Counted from the stretch's first letter, positions 25,814 through 35,245 are shown. The stretch is DNA of 64,000 nucleotides from Aquiflexum balticum DSM 16537 (GCF_900176595.1 NZ_LT838813.1:2808001-2872000), one strand, 5' to 3'. Program-made: numbers and translations. The notes: generated by a model not told the origin, from the sequence alone.

Positions 25814-26885
25814 TTTTCAATAGGTTCCGACCCAAAATCGGTTCCACCAATTCTCCATGGATTTTTGCACGGTTCTGAACCAAAATATCCCAGGGTTCCA
25901 TTCTTGGTTCATCGGAAAGATTAAAAGTCCCAAAATGCATGGGGATAAAAAATTTCCCCTCCAAGGTATTGAAAGCATCAATGGCATCTGTTGGACTGAT
26001 ATGGGCCTGATGCATAAACCATTCAGGTTTGAAAGCGCCCACACCCATAAGGCAATAATCAGGAGTACCCAAGGTGCTTTTGATATCTTCAAAGTGAGGT
26101 CCCTGTCCGCTGTCCCCCATAAAGTAAATGGAATAATCATTTGTTTGAATATAAAAACCGCCCCAAAGGCTTTTATTGTCATCCCATAACCATCTTCTGG
26201 ACCAGTGTCTAGTCGGAACGTAGGTAATCTGAAGGCCACTATCCAAAACCGAATACTGCTGGTACCAACCAGCTTCCTGAATAAAATGTCCATTGGTCCA
26301 GGAAGAAACCACCTCTTCTAATCCCAGTCCCGTCAATATTTTGAGCTTGGGATTAATCTCAGCCAAGTATTTTAAGGTTTGTTTGTCACAATGATCCCTA
26401 TGGTTATGCGAAAGTAGGATATAATCCAATTCAGGGAGTTTTTCAATTGGGAACGGCAATTCACTTTCCCTTTTTAAGAAAGTATTGTCAAACAATAGCG
26501 GGTCTGTCAAAAAAGTTTTACCGTTGATTTGCATCAGGTAACTGGCATGACCCAACCAAATCAGGTAGTCATCACCAGTTGAAAGCAGCGTGGAATCAAA
26601 GTCCACCAATAACTTTCGTGTTTCAGCCTTTTTTTCTTCCTTTTGGGGATTCTTACTGGTCTGCCATTTCAGTAAATCTCCGAAACTGGATTCAAATGGA
26701 TAGTATAGATTGGTGAATCTGCCATTACCATCCAGGGGATTTCCCTTCCAATCATCATTTGGAGAAATGGTGAGAAGACTGGGATTTGATGTAAACCCGT
26801 TTACCATAGACTTATTTTTGTCATACATTAGATAGACCGCAAAAAGAGGAATCAAAAAGGCCCAAATGAAATTGTTTTTGCGCAT
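25806..26885 (-). CDS. Metallo-beta-lactamase-fold hydrolase (NAPE-PLD/UlaG-like)
   Basis: A 359-residue protein with an N-terminal membrane anchor (about 6-24). The metal-binding motif is SHNHRDH, followed by a VPTRHWSRR segment, GDSGQGP, and a C-terminal HFGTF region, all in the order seen in NAPE-PLD-like and UlaG-like hydrolases. It probably cleaves a phosphodiester or lactone at the cytoplasmic membrane. It is followed by an overlapping HAD gene and preceded by the ACP-like gene. Confidence 0.85.
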   Translation of the reverse strand: MRKNNFIWAFLIPLFAVYLMYDKNKSMVNGFTSNPSLLTISPNDDWKGNPLDGNGRFTNLYYPFESSFGDLLKWQTSKNPQKEEKKAETRKLLVDFDSTLLSTGDDYLIWLGHASYLMQINGKTFLTDPLLFDNTFLKRESELPFPIEKLPELDYILLSHNHRDHCDKQTLKYLAEINPKLKILTGLGLEEVVSSWTNGHFIQEAGWYQQYSVLDSGLQITYVPTRHWSRRWLWDDNKSLWGGFYIQTNDYSIYFMGDSGQGPHFEDIKSTLGTPDYCLMGVGAFKPEWFMHQAHISPTDAIDAFNTLEGKFFIPMHFGTFNLSDEPRMEPWDILVQNRAKIHGELVEPILGRNLLKNE

Positions 26886-26921
26886 ATCAGTATTTCCTAA
26901 CCTCTTTCAAGAAGTGAAAGA

Positions 26922-27155
26922 TTATGCAGAAAGCAAATGTTCAATCAGTTCGGATGGGGTTTCAATTTTCGAAACTTTTTCGTCTTCCAATTCCCGTTTC
27001 AGTTCATATTCCAATTCGAATATCAGACCGTCTACAAACATTTTGTCCATTTGAAGCTCTCGGTAAAAGTTTGCTGATTTTCTTTTACCAGTTAAAGGGA
27101 TGCCATAGGTTTTAAATACACTGATGGCTTTTTTCATGTTGGTAATTGTTTTCAT
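26922..27155 (-). CDS. Acyl-carrier-protein-like small protein without the phosphopantetheine Ser
   Basis: About 77 residues from ATG at 27155; the frame is open further but the extra N-terminus has no features. Its second half has the ACP fold pattern: FYRELQMDKMFVDGLI, where ACPs have the DSLD motif with the modified Ser, then an acidic helix, EDEKVSKIETPSELIE (the third and fourth ACP helices). The Ser is a Lys here (DKM), so it cannot carry phosphopantetheine. It could be a structural or regulatory relative. It lies 37 bases upstream of the MBL-fold gene. Confidence 0.6.
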   Translation of the reverse strand: MKTITNMKKAISVFKTYGIPLTGKRKSANFYRELQMDKMFVDGLIFELEYELKRELEDEKVSKIETPSELIEHLLSA

Positions 27156-27583
27156 TTTATTGTGAAGATAGGTGAGAAATAAGATTTGAGCTCTCCGGAA
27201 AGGTACGGGTGTGATGAATTTTCCACCGATAAGGATGAAACCCAAAAGGTGAAATATCTTGTACTATGTTCCGGATGGGGACTCAAGGTTTGGGTGAAAT
27301 TTTATTTTTGAAGTTTGATTGAATAAAGTGTTTGCAATCTTTATTAAAGGTTTTTGAGATTTAAGTTTTAAATAGAACGTTGATTATAGTGGTTTGTTAG
27401 ATAATGTTTAAATAATTATGATTTTTTAAGGAATTAGGTAAATTTTTATCAGTCCTATTTTAAATAGGAGGGTCTTAAATCATTTTTACTAATTCAGCAC
27501 TTTCATTTTTTATTTACTTCTAGTTCAGACATCTTAAATCGGTCGTACCTAATGTACTTTTGGGGACGTGACATCCATAGGGT

Positions 27584-27651
27584 CCCGGCAATAAATTGCC
27601 GGGCTATTATATTGTTCATGCCGTGCCTTCGGCAGGAAATCCTACGGGATT
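27584..27651. repeat. Three clustered hairpins, REP-like
   Basis: CCCGGCAAT/ATTGCCGGG (27584-27603), TGCCG/CGGCA (27619-27634) and AATCC/GGATT (27638-27651). The strongest has a two-base loop and GC-rich ends. Such clusters occur in many Bacteroidota intergenic regions and are associated with IS200-like REP transposases. Confidence 0.7.
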
Positions 27652-27670
27652 AATCATTTCGCACTGACCG

Positions 27671-27698
27671 TACTTTGTACTTTATACTTTGTACTTCC
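27671..27698. repeat. Four tandem 7-base units, TACTTTG type
   Basis: TACTTTG, TACTTTA, TACTTTG, TACTTCC in exact register, ending six bases after the stop of the RND pump gene (which reads leftwards). In the sense of that gene the consensus is NAAAGTA, like the array after the MATE gene. Confidence 0.9.
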
Positions 27699-27704
27699 TT
27701 CCAA

Positions 27705-30700
27705 TTACCCAATCCTTGGTGGCAATAACTTATAAACCACAGGAGTCACAATTCTGGACAGGACAGTAGAACTGATCAATCCACCAATAAGTACAATCGC
27801 CAAAGGAGAAATCAACGGATTGGTGGACCATGCGATGGGCATCAAACCACCGATTGCGGTCAGGGTAGTCAATACGATCGGAAGGAACCGAATTTCTCCC
27901 GCTTCCCGTATTGCAATATCCAATGATTTACCTTCTTTCCTGAGTTGATTGGTGAAATCAACCAGTAAGATGGAGTTCTTTACTTCTATACCTGCCAAGG
28001 CAATCAATCCAATGATGGCCACAAAGGACAAAGAGTTGCCAGTAAGCCATAATGCTGTCAATGCCCCTACCATTCCCAAAGGAATGACAGATAGAACAAT
28101 GATTGTACTCTTGAAGGTTTTGAACAGTAAAATCAATACCGCAACAAACAGGAATACTGTCACTATGATTACATTTTGAAAACCCCCAAACGATTCCTCC
28201 CTTGTTTCTGCTTCTCCTGCCATTTTGAAATTATAACCATTGGGAAATTCGAGCCCTTTGATTTTACTTTCCACATCCTTGATGACACGTTCGGCCAAAT
28301 AGCCCTCCTGTACAAAAGCCGTGACGGAAACTGTTCTGTTTTTGTTGTAGTGATCTATAAATAATGGTGAACTTTCTAATTCCAGGTCCGCAATCTGACG
28401 GATTGGGATAGCTGCGCCTTGGCTGTTGTTGATAAATAGGCGGTCAAAATTCACCAAAGAAGCCCTTTCGTCTTTTGGACTCGTGACGATGATTTCTTTT
28501 TTGTTGCCATTGGCATCGGAATAAGATCCCATCTTTAATCCTGCAATTGCCATCCGCACTGATCGGTCAATATCTACAATATTTACACCCAGAGCCCGTG
28601 CTTTGTCCTTTTGAATGGCTACTTTGATATCAGTTTTTAGGTTGCTTACCGGGTTGTTGGTATAAATTGTCCCCGGGGTTTCATTGATCAGTTTCTCAAC
28701 TTTGGCGGCAATCGATCTCAGACTGTCCAGATTATCTCCCGAAATGCGGACTTCAACAGGGGCAGTGACCGGAGGACCTTGTTCAAAATTTTTGATTTCG
28801 ATTTTGGCGCCGACATAATTGCTGAATTGGTTTCTGAGATTTTCGGTAATCCTTATTTTTTCCTTTGCTGAAGTTTTTGGCTCTAATTGAACAAATATTT
28901 GGGCAAAGTCAGTCCGCTCATTTTCGGGAATGACATTGTAATAGATCCTAGGATTTCCCTTGCCGACATTGGTTGAAAAGAAATCTATTTCAGGGGTTTC
29001 TTTCAGGGAAGCTTCAACTTTTCTGGCAATCGTATCTGTTTCAGATATTTTTGTCTGTATTGGGGTGATGATGTTCACCAAAAACTGTGGCTTTTCAGAG
29101 GCAGGAAAAAGGCTGAATCCAATGATCGGGAAAAATGCCATGGAAGACACGAATATCACCAATGCTATCACTAAAGTCTGCACAGGCCTTTTCAGTGAAC
29201 GCTCCAGGAGAGGTGCATAGCTTTTAGAGATGGTATTTTGTAAAACCCTCAGGAAAAGGTTCCCCTGATGTCCTTTCCTGTGCTCTTTGAGCAATCTGCT
29301 TGAAAGAAAGGGTATGATGGTAAGGGAAACTAACATCGATGCAAGAACACTCATAATGACTGCTACCGGAAGGCTTCTGATAAAATCGCCGGATCCTTCG
29401 GGAAGGAAGACCAAAGGCATAAATGCGATAATCAGGGTAATGGTACAACCTACTACGGACAAACCGATTTGTTTTGTACCCAAAAGTGTGGCTTCCATTC
29501 GGGAATGGCCTTCCCGTATCCAACGCTCAATATTCTCAACCACCACGATACTGTCATCGACCAAAAGCCCCAATGCCACCACGAGTCCAACTATACTGAG
29601 CTGATTCAGACTGTACCCCAATAAATTGAGTAGTATCAATCCTATGGCCAAGGATAGAGGAATGGAAATCATCACAATTGCAGCGGCCCTTCCTCCAAGA
29701 GGCAATAAGGTGATGGACACCAATAGGATCGCAAGCATAAAATCAAAACCCAAACCTCCCAATCTACGGTTGACAAACTCCGCCTGATCAAAGGCCAAAA
29801 CCAGATCTATATTGGGTGGAAGATCGGATTTGAAATTTTCTATCACAGGAAGGTACTTTTCCTGTACTTGGGTGATATTGCTCCCCTCTTTTAATGCCGC
29901 TGTTATAAAAATATTCCTATACCCATTCAGTCGCGTAATATGTTTGCCCTCTTCAAAATCCATATGGACATTGGCAATGTCTTTGAGTGAAATGCTTTTT
30001 CCATTGGCCGAATAGACCAATGTTTTGGCTACCTCATCCAGGTCATCATAGTTCCCGCTTGTTTTGACGTTGAAAGCCTTAGATCCTGCCTCGATGCTGC
30101 CACCGGGAATATTCCCTATCTCACTTTGAATACTGCCCAAAACAGCTTGTAAGGGAATCCCCATTTGTGACATTTTATCCAATTGTAGGTCGATACGGAC
30201 GATTTCATCAGGGAGACCGTGTATTTCCACTTCTTTCAGTTCAGGAATCCTTTCAAGTTCTTTTTGCAGTCTTTCTCCATATTTTTTTAAAGATTCTCGT
30301 GAACTGTTTTCGCTGATCAGACCGATTTGGAGAATATTTACTCCCGAAGGAGTTACTTTGTTGATCTCGATGCTCAGGATATCCTGGGGAAGTTCATCCC
30401 TCATGCTGTTGATTTCCCTAACCAACTCCTGATACTTATCATTTACATTGCTTTCGTATTTGTAATCCACATCAAGCACGGCAACTCCATCGCTGATTTT
30501 TGTTTTGATTCGTTTGATATCCTCCAAAGCATAAATCCTATTTTCCAAAGGATCAACAATCAATTCTTCCATGTCTTCGGGGCTTGTCCCCGGATAAATG
30601 ATCACAACAGGAAACTGCGGAGCATTTGTCGCCGGATCTTCACTTCTAGGCATATTGAAGAAAGTGGTGACACCCAAGGCGATGGTCATCAGGAAAATCA

Positions 30701-30746
30701 CCAATGTGAATTGGTAGTTTTTAACTGCGAAATTTGAGATGCGCAT
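27705..30746 (-). CDS. RND efflux pump (AcrB family)
   Basis: A 1013-residue inner-membrane transporter with 12 helices and two large periplasmic loops. The helix 4 proton-relay segment is present (LVVALGLLVDDSIVVVENIE), and the N-terminal loop begins in the usual place (FFNMPRSEDP). It is the pump of a tripartite system: adaptor and TolC-type channel genes follow upstream on the same strand with gaps of two and six bases. The substrate is unknown but the TetR gene in front suggests a drug- or toxin-inducible system. Confidence 0.95.
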   Translation of the reverse strand: MRISNFAVKNYQFTLVIFLMTIALGVTTFFNMPRSEDPATNAPQFPVVIIYPGTSPEDMEELIVDPLENRIYALEDIKRIKTKISDGVAVLDVDYKYESNVNDKYQELVREINSMRDELPQDILSIEINKVTPSGVNILQIGLISENSSRESLKKYGERLQKELERIPELKEVEIHGLPDEIVRIDLQLDKMSQMGIPLQAVLGSIQSEIGNIPGGSIEAGSKAFNVKTSGNYDDLDEVAKTLVYSANGKSISLKDIANVHMDFEEGKHITRLNGYRNIFITAALKEGSNITQVQEKYLPVIENFKSDLPPNIDLVLAFDQAEFVNRRLGGLGFDFMLAILLVSITLLPLGGRAAAIVMISIPLSLAIGLILLNLLGYSLNQLSIVGLVVALGLLVDDSIVVVENIERWIREGHSRMEATLLGTKQIGLSVVGCTITLIIAFMPLVFLPEGSGDFIRSLPVAVIMSVLASMLVSLTIIPFLSSRLLKEHRKGHQGNLFLRVLQNTISKSYAPLLERSLKRPVQTLVIALVIFVSSMAFFPIIGFSLFPASEKPQFLVNIITPIQTKISETDTIARKVEASLKETPEIDFFSTNVGKGNPRIYYNVIPENERTDFAQIFVQLEPKTSAKEKIRITENLRNQFSNYVGAKIEIKNFEQGPPVTAPVEVRISGDNLDSLRSIAAKVEKLINETPGTIYTNNPVSNLKTDIKVAIQKDKARALGVNIVDIDRSVRMAIAGLKMGSYSDANGNKKEIIVTSPKDERASLVNFDRLFINNSQGAAIPIRQIADLELESSPLFIDHYNKNRTVSVTAFVQEGYLAERVIKDVESKIKGLEFPNGYNFKMAGEAETREESFGGFQNVIIVTVFLFVAVLILLFKTFKSTIIVLSVIPLGMVGALTALWLTGNSLSFVAIIGLIALAGIEVKNSILLVDFTNQLRKEGKSLDIAIREAGEIRFLPIVLTTLTAIGGLMPIAWSTNPLISPLAIVLIGGLISSTVLSRIVTPVVYKLLPPRIG

Positions 30747-30748
30747 AA

Positions 30749-31804
30749 TCAGTCTTGGATTGAGATGGAAGATCGGTCACTGAGGTAGGCACTCCCGGAA
30801 ACAATCAAATGCTGATATCCTTCCAATCCTTCGAGGATTTGAACTTTGTCTGCATAGATTCTACCCAAATTCACCGTTATTTTTTCAGCAGTTTCTTTGT
30901 CTTTTGTGACAAAGACAAAACCCTTCCCTCCATTGGCATCTAAAATAGCTTCGTAGGGAACAAACCAAGTGGGTTGTTCCTGACTGGCATGTATAATGGC
31001 TGCGCCAAACATACCACTAGCCAGGTATTCGGGTGCAGCTTCGTCAAACTCAATTTCTACCTGGTAGGTGCCTGTCATGGCATCAGCAATTTTGGATTTT
31101 CTTTTGACCCGGCCATTGTAAAGATTGTTGGGTTGAACTGGTGTGGATATTTCAACTACATCTCCCTCCCGAACAGATGCCCAATCCCTGTCACTCAACG
31201 CAACTTTTAATTTCCAGCTGCCTTTACCGGTTCCGTTGGTCTGCAGGACTGGAAAACCGGGTGAAATCTGTTGACCGGCATTGGCATACTTTTTAAGTAC
31301 ATAGCCATTGCTGACAGCCCGGATCTGGGAAAAATTCTTGTTGAATTTGGCCGCTTCGAGATTTTGTGTAGCTATATCCAAAGCGGTTTTTCCGTTTTGT
31401 GATTGTTCCAAAGTGGCTACGGAATCTGCGAAGAGTCGCTGAACCCTTTCGTAATCCCTTAAGGCTTTTTCATAAGCCAATTGTGTCTGCGCTACTCCGG
31501 TATTGATTTCTGTTAAGTCCAGGGTGGCCAGTAATTGCCCTTTTTGGATGTAGTCTCCTTCTGATACCAATACCTGACTAATGATTCCCCCTGTTTTGAA
31601 GGAGAGCATTGTTTCATCGTCAGTAGTGAATTGGCCTGTTCCCTGAATATCTATTTTGTTTTCAGATAATTCTATAGGCCTGATTTTGACGGGGATTGTT
31701 CCTTGGGGAATGATTTTGTTGCTTGCTTTTCCATCCGTCCCGCAGGCATTCAATACCAATATGACGGGAATAAGAAGTAGGAGGGTTGGGATAAAACGTT
31801 TCAT
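30749..31804 (-). CDS. RND adaptor lipoprotein (membrane fusion protein)
   Basis: A 351-residue protein with a lipobox (VLNACG) and the MFP plan: lipoyl half-domains around residues 60-100 and 155-195 (VLVSEGDYIQKGQLLATLDL), a short alpha-hairpin (about 105-150), beta-barrel and membrane-proximal domain. It links the pump to the outer-membrane channel. It ends two bases before the pump gene. Confidence 0.94.
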   Translation of the reverse strand: MKRFIPTLLLLIPVILVLNACGTDGKASNKIIPQGTIPVKIRPIELSENKIDIQGTGQFTTDDETMLSFKTGGIISQVLVSEGDYIQKGQLLATLDLTEINTGVAQTQLAYEKALRDYERVQRLFADSVATLEQSQNGKTALDIATQNLEAAKFNKNFSQIRAVSNGYVLKKYANAGQQISPGFPVLQTNGTGKGSWKLKVALSDRDWASVREGDVVEISTPVQPNNLYNGRVKRKSKIADAMTGTYQVEIEFDEAAPEYLASGMFGAAIIHASQEQPTWFVPYEAILDANGGKGFVFVTKDKETAEKITVNLGRIYADKVQILEGLEGYQHLIVSGSAYLSDRSSISIQD

Positions 31805-31810
31805 AATTTT

Positions 31811-33166
31811 TTATTTCAATGTTTCTAATTCTCTTTCTAATTGGGCTACTGTACTCAGCAGGCCATAATTGGCAATGGTTACTTTGAGCTCCGATAAGGT
31901 AAACTGGTTTCTTGCGTCAATAAATTCTATCAAAGAATTGGTACCTTCTTTGTACCCTTTGTCTATGAGTCGGAGGTATGCAGATGCCGATTTAAAGTTG
32001 CTTTCAGCTGATTTTTTGACAGCATCGGCCGCTCTTATGTTGTTTTTCGCAGTCCTGATGGACATATCAATCTGATGGTCCAATAACTCCGTTTGGTAAG
32101 AAATGGCATCTATTTCATTTTTGGTCCTAGTGATCTCATTCCTGTTTCTTCCGCCCTGAAAAACGGGTACAGACAAGTTCAGACCAAATAGTGCATACCG
32201 GCTTTGTTGGGAATAATCAAAATCAAAGCCCTGCATGCCAAGGTCCATAAATGTGTTCAGTCTGGGCACTGCAAAATTTCTGTTCATTTTGAGCACTGTT
32301 TCCTGAATATTTTTAGCTGTTGCGATTTTCACCAATTCTGCCCTTCCAGAATAATTGTCTTCTTGGAGTAGTCTTGAGATTTCAGCTTCCTCGATTTTTT
32401 GGATTTCAAAGGCTACAGGGATTTGAAGAGGTCTGTTGAGTAAAAAATTGACATAATAAGAAGCATTTGCCATTTTATTTTCTGCTTCAATCAATTGAGC
32501 ATTTATGTTTTCAACCTCACTTTCAGCTCGAAGAACCTGTGCAGGAAGACCTTTGCCATTTGCCAAAAGAGATCGGTTGTCCTTTAAATTTTGCTCTACC
32601 AATATTTTTGATTCCTCCAAAATCTGTTTGGCAGTGTAGGCAAGACAAAATTGGTAGTAGGCCTGTTTGATGTTTTTTACAAGCTCAGCCTTGTAAATTT
32701 CAATTTCATATTCTTCAAGTTTGACTGATTGCTGTCGGATGATCTTGTTGAAATGCAAATCGGGATTGATGACAGGGTAGGTTACCCTAAACTTGGCATC
32801 ATAAAAATTATTCGGCATAAACTGCTCTTCAATATTTTCCAACTGCGGAAATACCTGTCTGTCTGTCAGGGTATTCAAGGTGGAATAAACACCATTCAAT
32901 AAATCTCCCAGTGGTAGAATAATTGCCCTTCCACCTCTTGCCAATGTATAATTGGCTCCGAAGTCTACTGCGGGGACGAAAAAACTTTTAGCATCTTTCA
33001 AAGCTAAAAGACTCTGATCCAGTGAGATATACTTGTCTTTGAGAACAAGATTATTTTGCAAGCCCTCAGAAATATAATCTGATAGGATTTGTTGGGCTTT
33101 CCCTTCTGATAAAATTCCAAAGAATAGGAGGAGCCAAAGGAAGATTTTTTTGTGTGTTGAATCCAT
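31811..33166 (-). CDS. TolC-family outer-membrane channel (RND operon)
   Basis: A 451-residue protein with a signal peptide ending in GKAQ. The two long alpha-helical repeats with heptads (for example LVEQNLKDNRSLLANGK and its C-terminal copy) form the TolC trimeric barrel and tunnel. It is the first gene of the pump operon after tetR, with an operator in the gap at 33184-33203. Confidence 0.93.
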   Translation of the reverse strand: MDSTHKKIFLWLLLFFGILSEGKAQQILSDYISEGLQNNLVLKDKYISLDQSLLALKDAKSFFVPAVDFGANYTLARGGRAIILPLGDLLNGVYSTLNTLTDRQVFPQLENIEEQFMPNNFYDAKFRVTYPVINPDLHFNKIIRQQSVKLEEYEIEIYKAELVKNIKQAYYQFCLAYTAKQILEESKILVEQNLKDNRSLLANGKGLPAQVLRAESEVENINAQLIEAENKMANASYYVNFLLNRPLQIPVAFEIQKIEEAEISRLLQEDNYSGRAELVKIATAKNIQETVLKMNRNFAVPRLNTFMDLGMQGFDFDYSQQSRYALFGLNLSVPVFQGGRNRNEITRTKNEIDAISYQTELLDHQIDMSIRTAKNNIRAADAVKKSAESNFKSASAYLRLIDKGYKEGTNSLIEFIDARNQFTLSELKVTIANYGLLSTVAQLERELETLK

Positions 33167-33183
33167 ATTAATTACATTGTTAT

Positions 33184-33203
33184 TTAATTGAACAGTGTTT
33201 AAA
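33184..33203. promoter_or_regulatory. Operator copy 1 (TetR-type), upstream of tolC
   Basis: TTAATTGAACAGTGTTTAAA; the shared 18-base core TAATTGAACAGTGTTTAA is identical to that of copy 2. It is a near-palindrome with half sites AATTGAAC and GTTTAAAT around AGT. It lies in the 53-base gap between the tetR stop and the tolC start, 18 bases from the latter. Together with copy 2 it suggests that the TetR-family protein represses the pump genes as well as itself. Confidence 0.7.
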
Positions 33204-33219
33204 TAGTGGTCAAAAAATT

Positions 33220-33837
33220 TTAGAGTTTATCCAGAATTATCAAAAATGATTGATAGCTGTTTTCTACAATATTTTCGACTTCCGATATTTCAAGGATATT
33301 GACTCTTTTCCTGATTTTCAAAGAGACCATTCCATGAACTGTAGCCCAGATCATGAAGGAAAGGGCTTCAAGCCTATGACCCTGGAAATGACCGGAAAGC
33401 ATACATTCTTTAACCGTTCCTCTAAGTAAATTGAAGGTTGAATCCCCATCATCCCAACGTTGATCAGCACAGGTTTCGACATGGTCAATAGGTGCTTCTA
33501 TGATAAACATCAGGTCATACATATCGGTATTTTCCAGACCAAATTGGATGTAAATTCTGCCCATTGCCTTTAATCTGCTCATCGGATCCGCAACTGCCCC
33601 CAAAATTTCCATTCTTTTATACAATTCCTGAAAACCCTCTGAGTGTAGCTCGTGGAATATTTCATTTTTGTCCTTGAAATAATGGTATATTATACCTGGG
33701 CTATATTCAATCTCATCAGCAATATTACGGATAGAAGTTTTTTCAAAGCCTTTCTTAAGAAACAGCCTTTTTGCAGCTTTAAGAATACTTTCTTTAAGCT
33801 CTTCTTTCTCGCGTATTTTTCTTTCTACTAGTCCCAT
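33220..33837 (-). CDS. TetR-family repressor of the RND operon
   Basis: About 205 residues from ATG at 33837; an earlier start would add 20 residues that run through the operator and -7 box. The N-terminal helix-turn-helix is typical (LFLKKGFEKTSIRNIADEIEYSPGIIYHYFKDKNEI). The C-terminal ligand domain is unassigned. Both promoter-side copies of its palindrome suggest autoregulation and control of the tolC-adaptor-pump genes. Confidence 0.92.
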   Translation of the reverse strand: MGLVERKIREKEELKESILKAAKRLFLKKGFEKTSIRNIADEIEYSPGIIYHYFKDKNEIFHELHSEGFQELYKRMEILGAVADPMSRLKAMGRIYIQFGLENTDMYDLMFIIEAPIDHVETCADQRWDDGDSTFNLLRGTVKECMLSGHFQGHRLEALSFMIWATVHGMVSLKIRKRVNILEISEVENIVENSYQSFLIILDKL

Positions 33838-33854
33838 GGTTGGTATTGTACAGG

Positions 33855-33879
33855 CAAATGTAATTGAACAGTGTTTAAT
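33855..33879 (-). promoter_or_regulatory. tetR promoter -7 box with overlapping operator copy 2
   Basis: On the minus strand TACATTTG (33855-33862) fits the Bacteroidota -7 consensus exactly and lies 18 bases before the ATG. The operator TAATTGAACAGTGTTTAAT (plus strand, 33861-33879) overlaps its first two bases, with half sites AATTGAAC and GTTTAATT matching at 7 of 8 positions. A bound TetR dimer there would block transcription start. Confidence 0.7.
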
Positions 33880-34124
33880 TAAAAATATTTTCAACAAAAA
33901 ATTTTAATTTTTTTTCAATCCGATAACCATTTAGAGTTTGGTCTTAATTAATCACTTTGTTTTTTGACTCCTCTTTTAGGGTAATTATCATAATACCCAT
34001 TTAATGGTTTTACCAATCAGGTAACATGAATTTCCCATTATCCTAATACATTTTGTTTCCTGCTGAAAAAAACATAATTTCCTATCAAACAAATATTTCC
34101 AAAAAAACCTAAGCCTTTAGCGTT

Positions 34125-35243
34125 ATGAAATCAAGAAGAGACTTTATAAAGAAACTTTCTGTTGGAGCAGGAATCCTACCAATGACTTTTAGTTTCGCAC
34201 CTTATCAAAAGCATCAATACATTTCTGATATACAGGATGGGCCTGTTTTGAAAGTTGCCATTATGGGATTGGGGAGTTATGGTAACAGGGTCGCTGAGGC
34301 GATGAAAGATTGCAAGCGTGCAAAAGTAACCGGAGTCATCAGCGGCACACCTTCCAAAATCAAAGACTGGCAGGCCAAGTATAATATCCCTGATAAAAAC
34401 TGTTACAATTATGAAAACTTTGATGCCATCAAAAACAACCCTGATATAGATGCAGTCTACATTATTACCCCAAATGCCCTGCATCATGGTCAATGTTTGA
34501 GAGTGGCCGCTGCGGGCAAACATGTCATCTGTGAAAAACCTATGTCCATCAATGCCAAAGAGGGAAAGGAAATGGTGGATGCCTGTAAGAAAGCAGGAGT
34601 TCATTTATTGATTGGATATAGGATGCATTTTGAGGCAAACACTTTGGAGGTAATCAGATTGAGGAATGCTGGAGAATTTGGAACCGTAAAATTCTTTCAA
34701 GGCCTAAGTGGTTTTAAAATAGGTGATCCTAACCAATGGCGTTTAAATAAAGAATTGGCTGGGGGTGGTGCTATGATGGATATTGGCATCTATTCCATCA
34801 ATGGTGCAAGATATATGGTAGGAGAGGAACCCATTTGGGTGACAGCACAGGAGGTCAAAACTGATCCTATAAAATTTAAAGAGGGTGTTGATGAGACGAT
34901 TACTTTTCAATTGGGATTTCCAAGTGGTGTTGTAGCTTCCTGTCTATCCACCTATGCATTCAGTTATCTGGATAAATTCTTCTTGGTTGGAGAAAAAGGT
35001 TTCGCCGAAATGCAACCATCCACCGGTTATGGACCTATAAAAAGTTGGACACATAAAGGCCGATTGGATCTTCCCCACGTGACTCATCAAACCACCCAAA
35101 TGGACCAAATGGCCGCCATTATTTTTGATGGTAAAAAGCCAATTGTACCTGTTGACGGGGAGGAAGGTTTGAAAGACATGAAAATTATAGATGCCATATT
35201 CCAAGCTGTCAAAAGCGGTGACAAAGTTGCATTAAAACTTTAG
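34125..35243 (+). CDS. Gfo/Idh/MocA oxidoreductase, Tat-exported type
   Basis: A 372-residue protein with a twin-Arg start (SRRDFIKKLS) and a hydrophobic stretch, so probably exported by the Tat system. The Rossmann GxGxxG motif reads GLGSYG, and the conserved EKP of the family occurs in ICEKPMS. Family members such as glucose-fructose oxidoreductase oxidise sugars or inositol with tightly bound NADP. Substrate unknown. The stop is followed at once by one arm of a 25-base inverted repeat. Confidence 0.9.
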   Translation: MKSRRDFIKKLSVGAGILPMTFSFAPYQKHQYISDIQDGPVLKVAIMGLGSYGNRVAEAMKDCKRAKVTGVISGTPSKIKDWQAKYNIPDKNCYNYENFDAIKNNPDIDAVYIITPNALHHGQCLRVAAAGKHVICEKPMSINAKEGKEMVDACKKAGVHLLIGYRMHFEANTLEVIRLRNAGEFGTVKFFQGLSGFKIGDPNQWRLNKELAGGGAMMDIGIYSINGARYMVGEEPIWVTAQEVKTDPIKFKEGVDETITFQLGFPSGVVASCLSTYAFSYLDKFFLVGEKGFAEMQPSTGYGPIKSWTHKGRLDLPHVTHQTTQMDQMAAIIFDGKKPIVPVDGEEGLKDMKIIDAIFQAVKSGDKVALKL

Positions 35244-35245
35244 AG

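Larger units (their letters stand above)
27156..27704. other. Intergenic region with hairpins and heptad array
   Basis: About 550 bases. The right half (27584-27651) holds three hairpins and 27671-27698 a heptad array directly after the RND pump gene. The left half, next to the ACP-like gene, is AT-rich and shows no gene. Confidence 0.55.

Noticed and set aside
26922-27245. Longer reading of the ACP-like frame (107 codons)
   Set aside because: The extra 30 residues have no features and the A-rich start at 27155 is better placed.
33220-33897. Longer reading of the tetR frame (225 codons)
   Set aside because: It would run through the operator and the -7 box; ATG at 33837 fits the usual TetR N-terminus.
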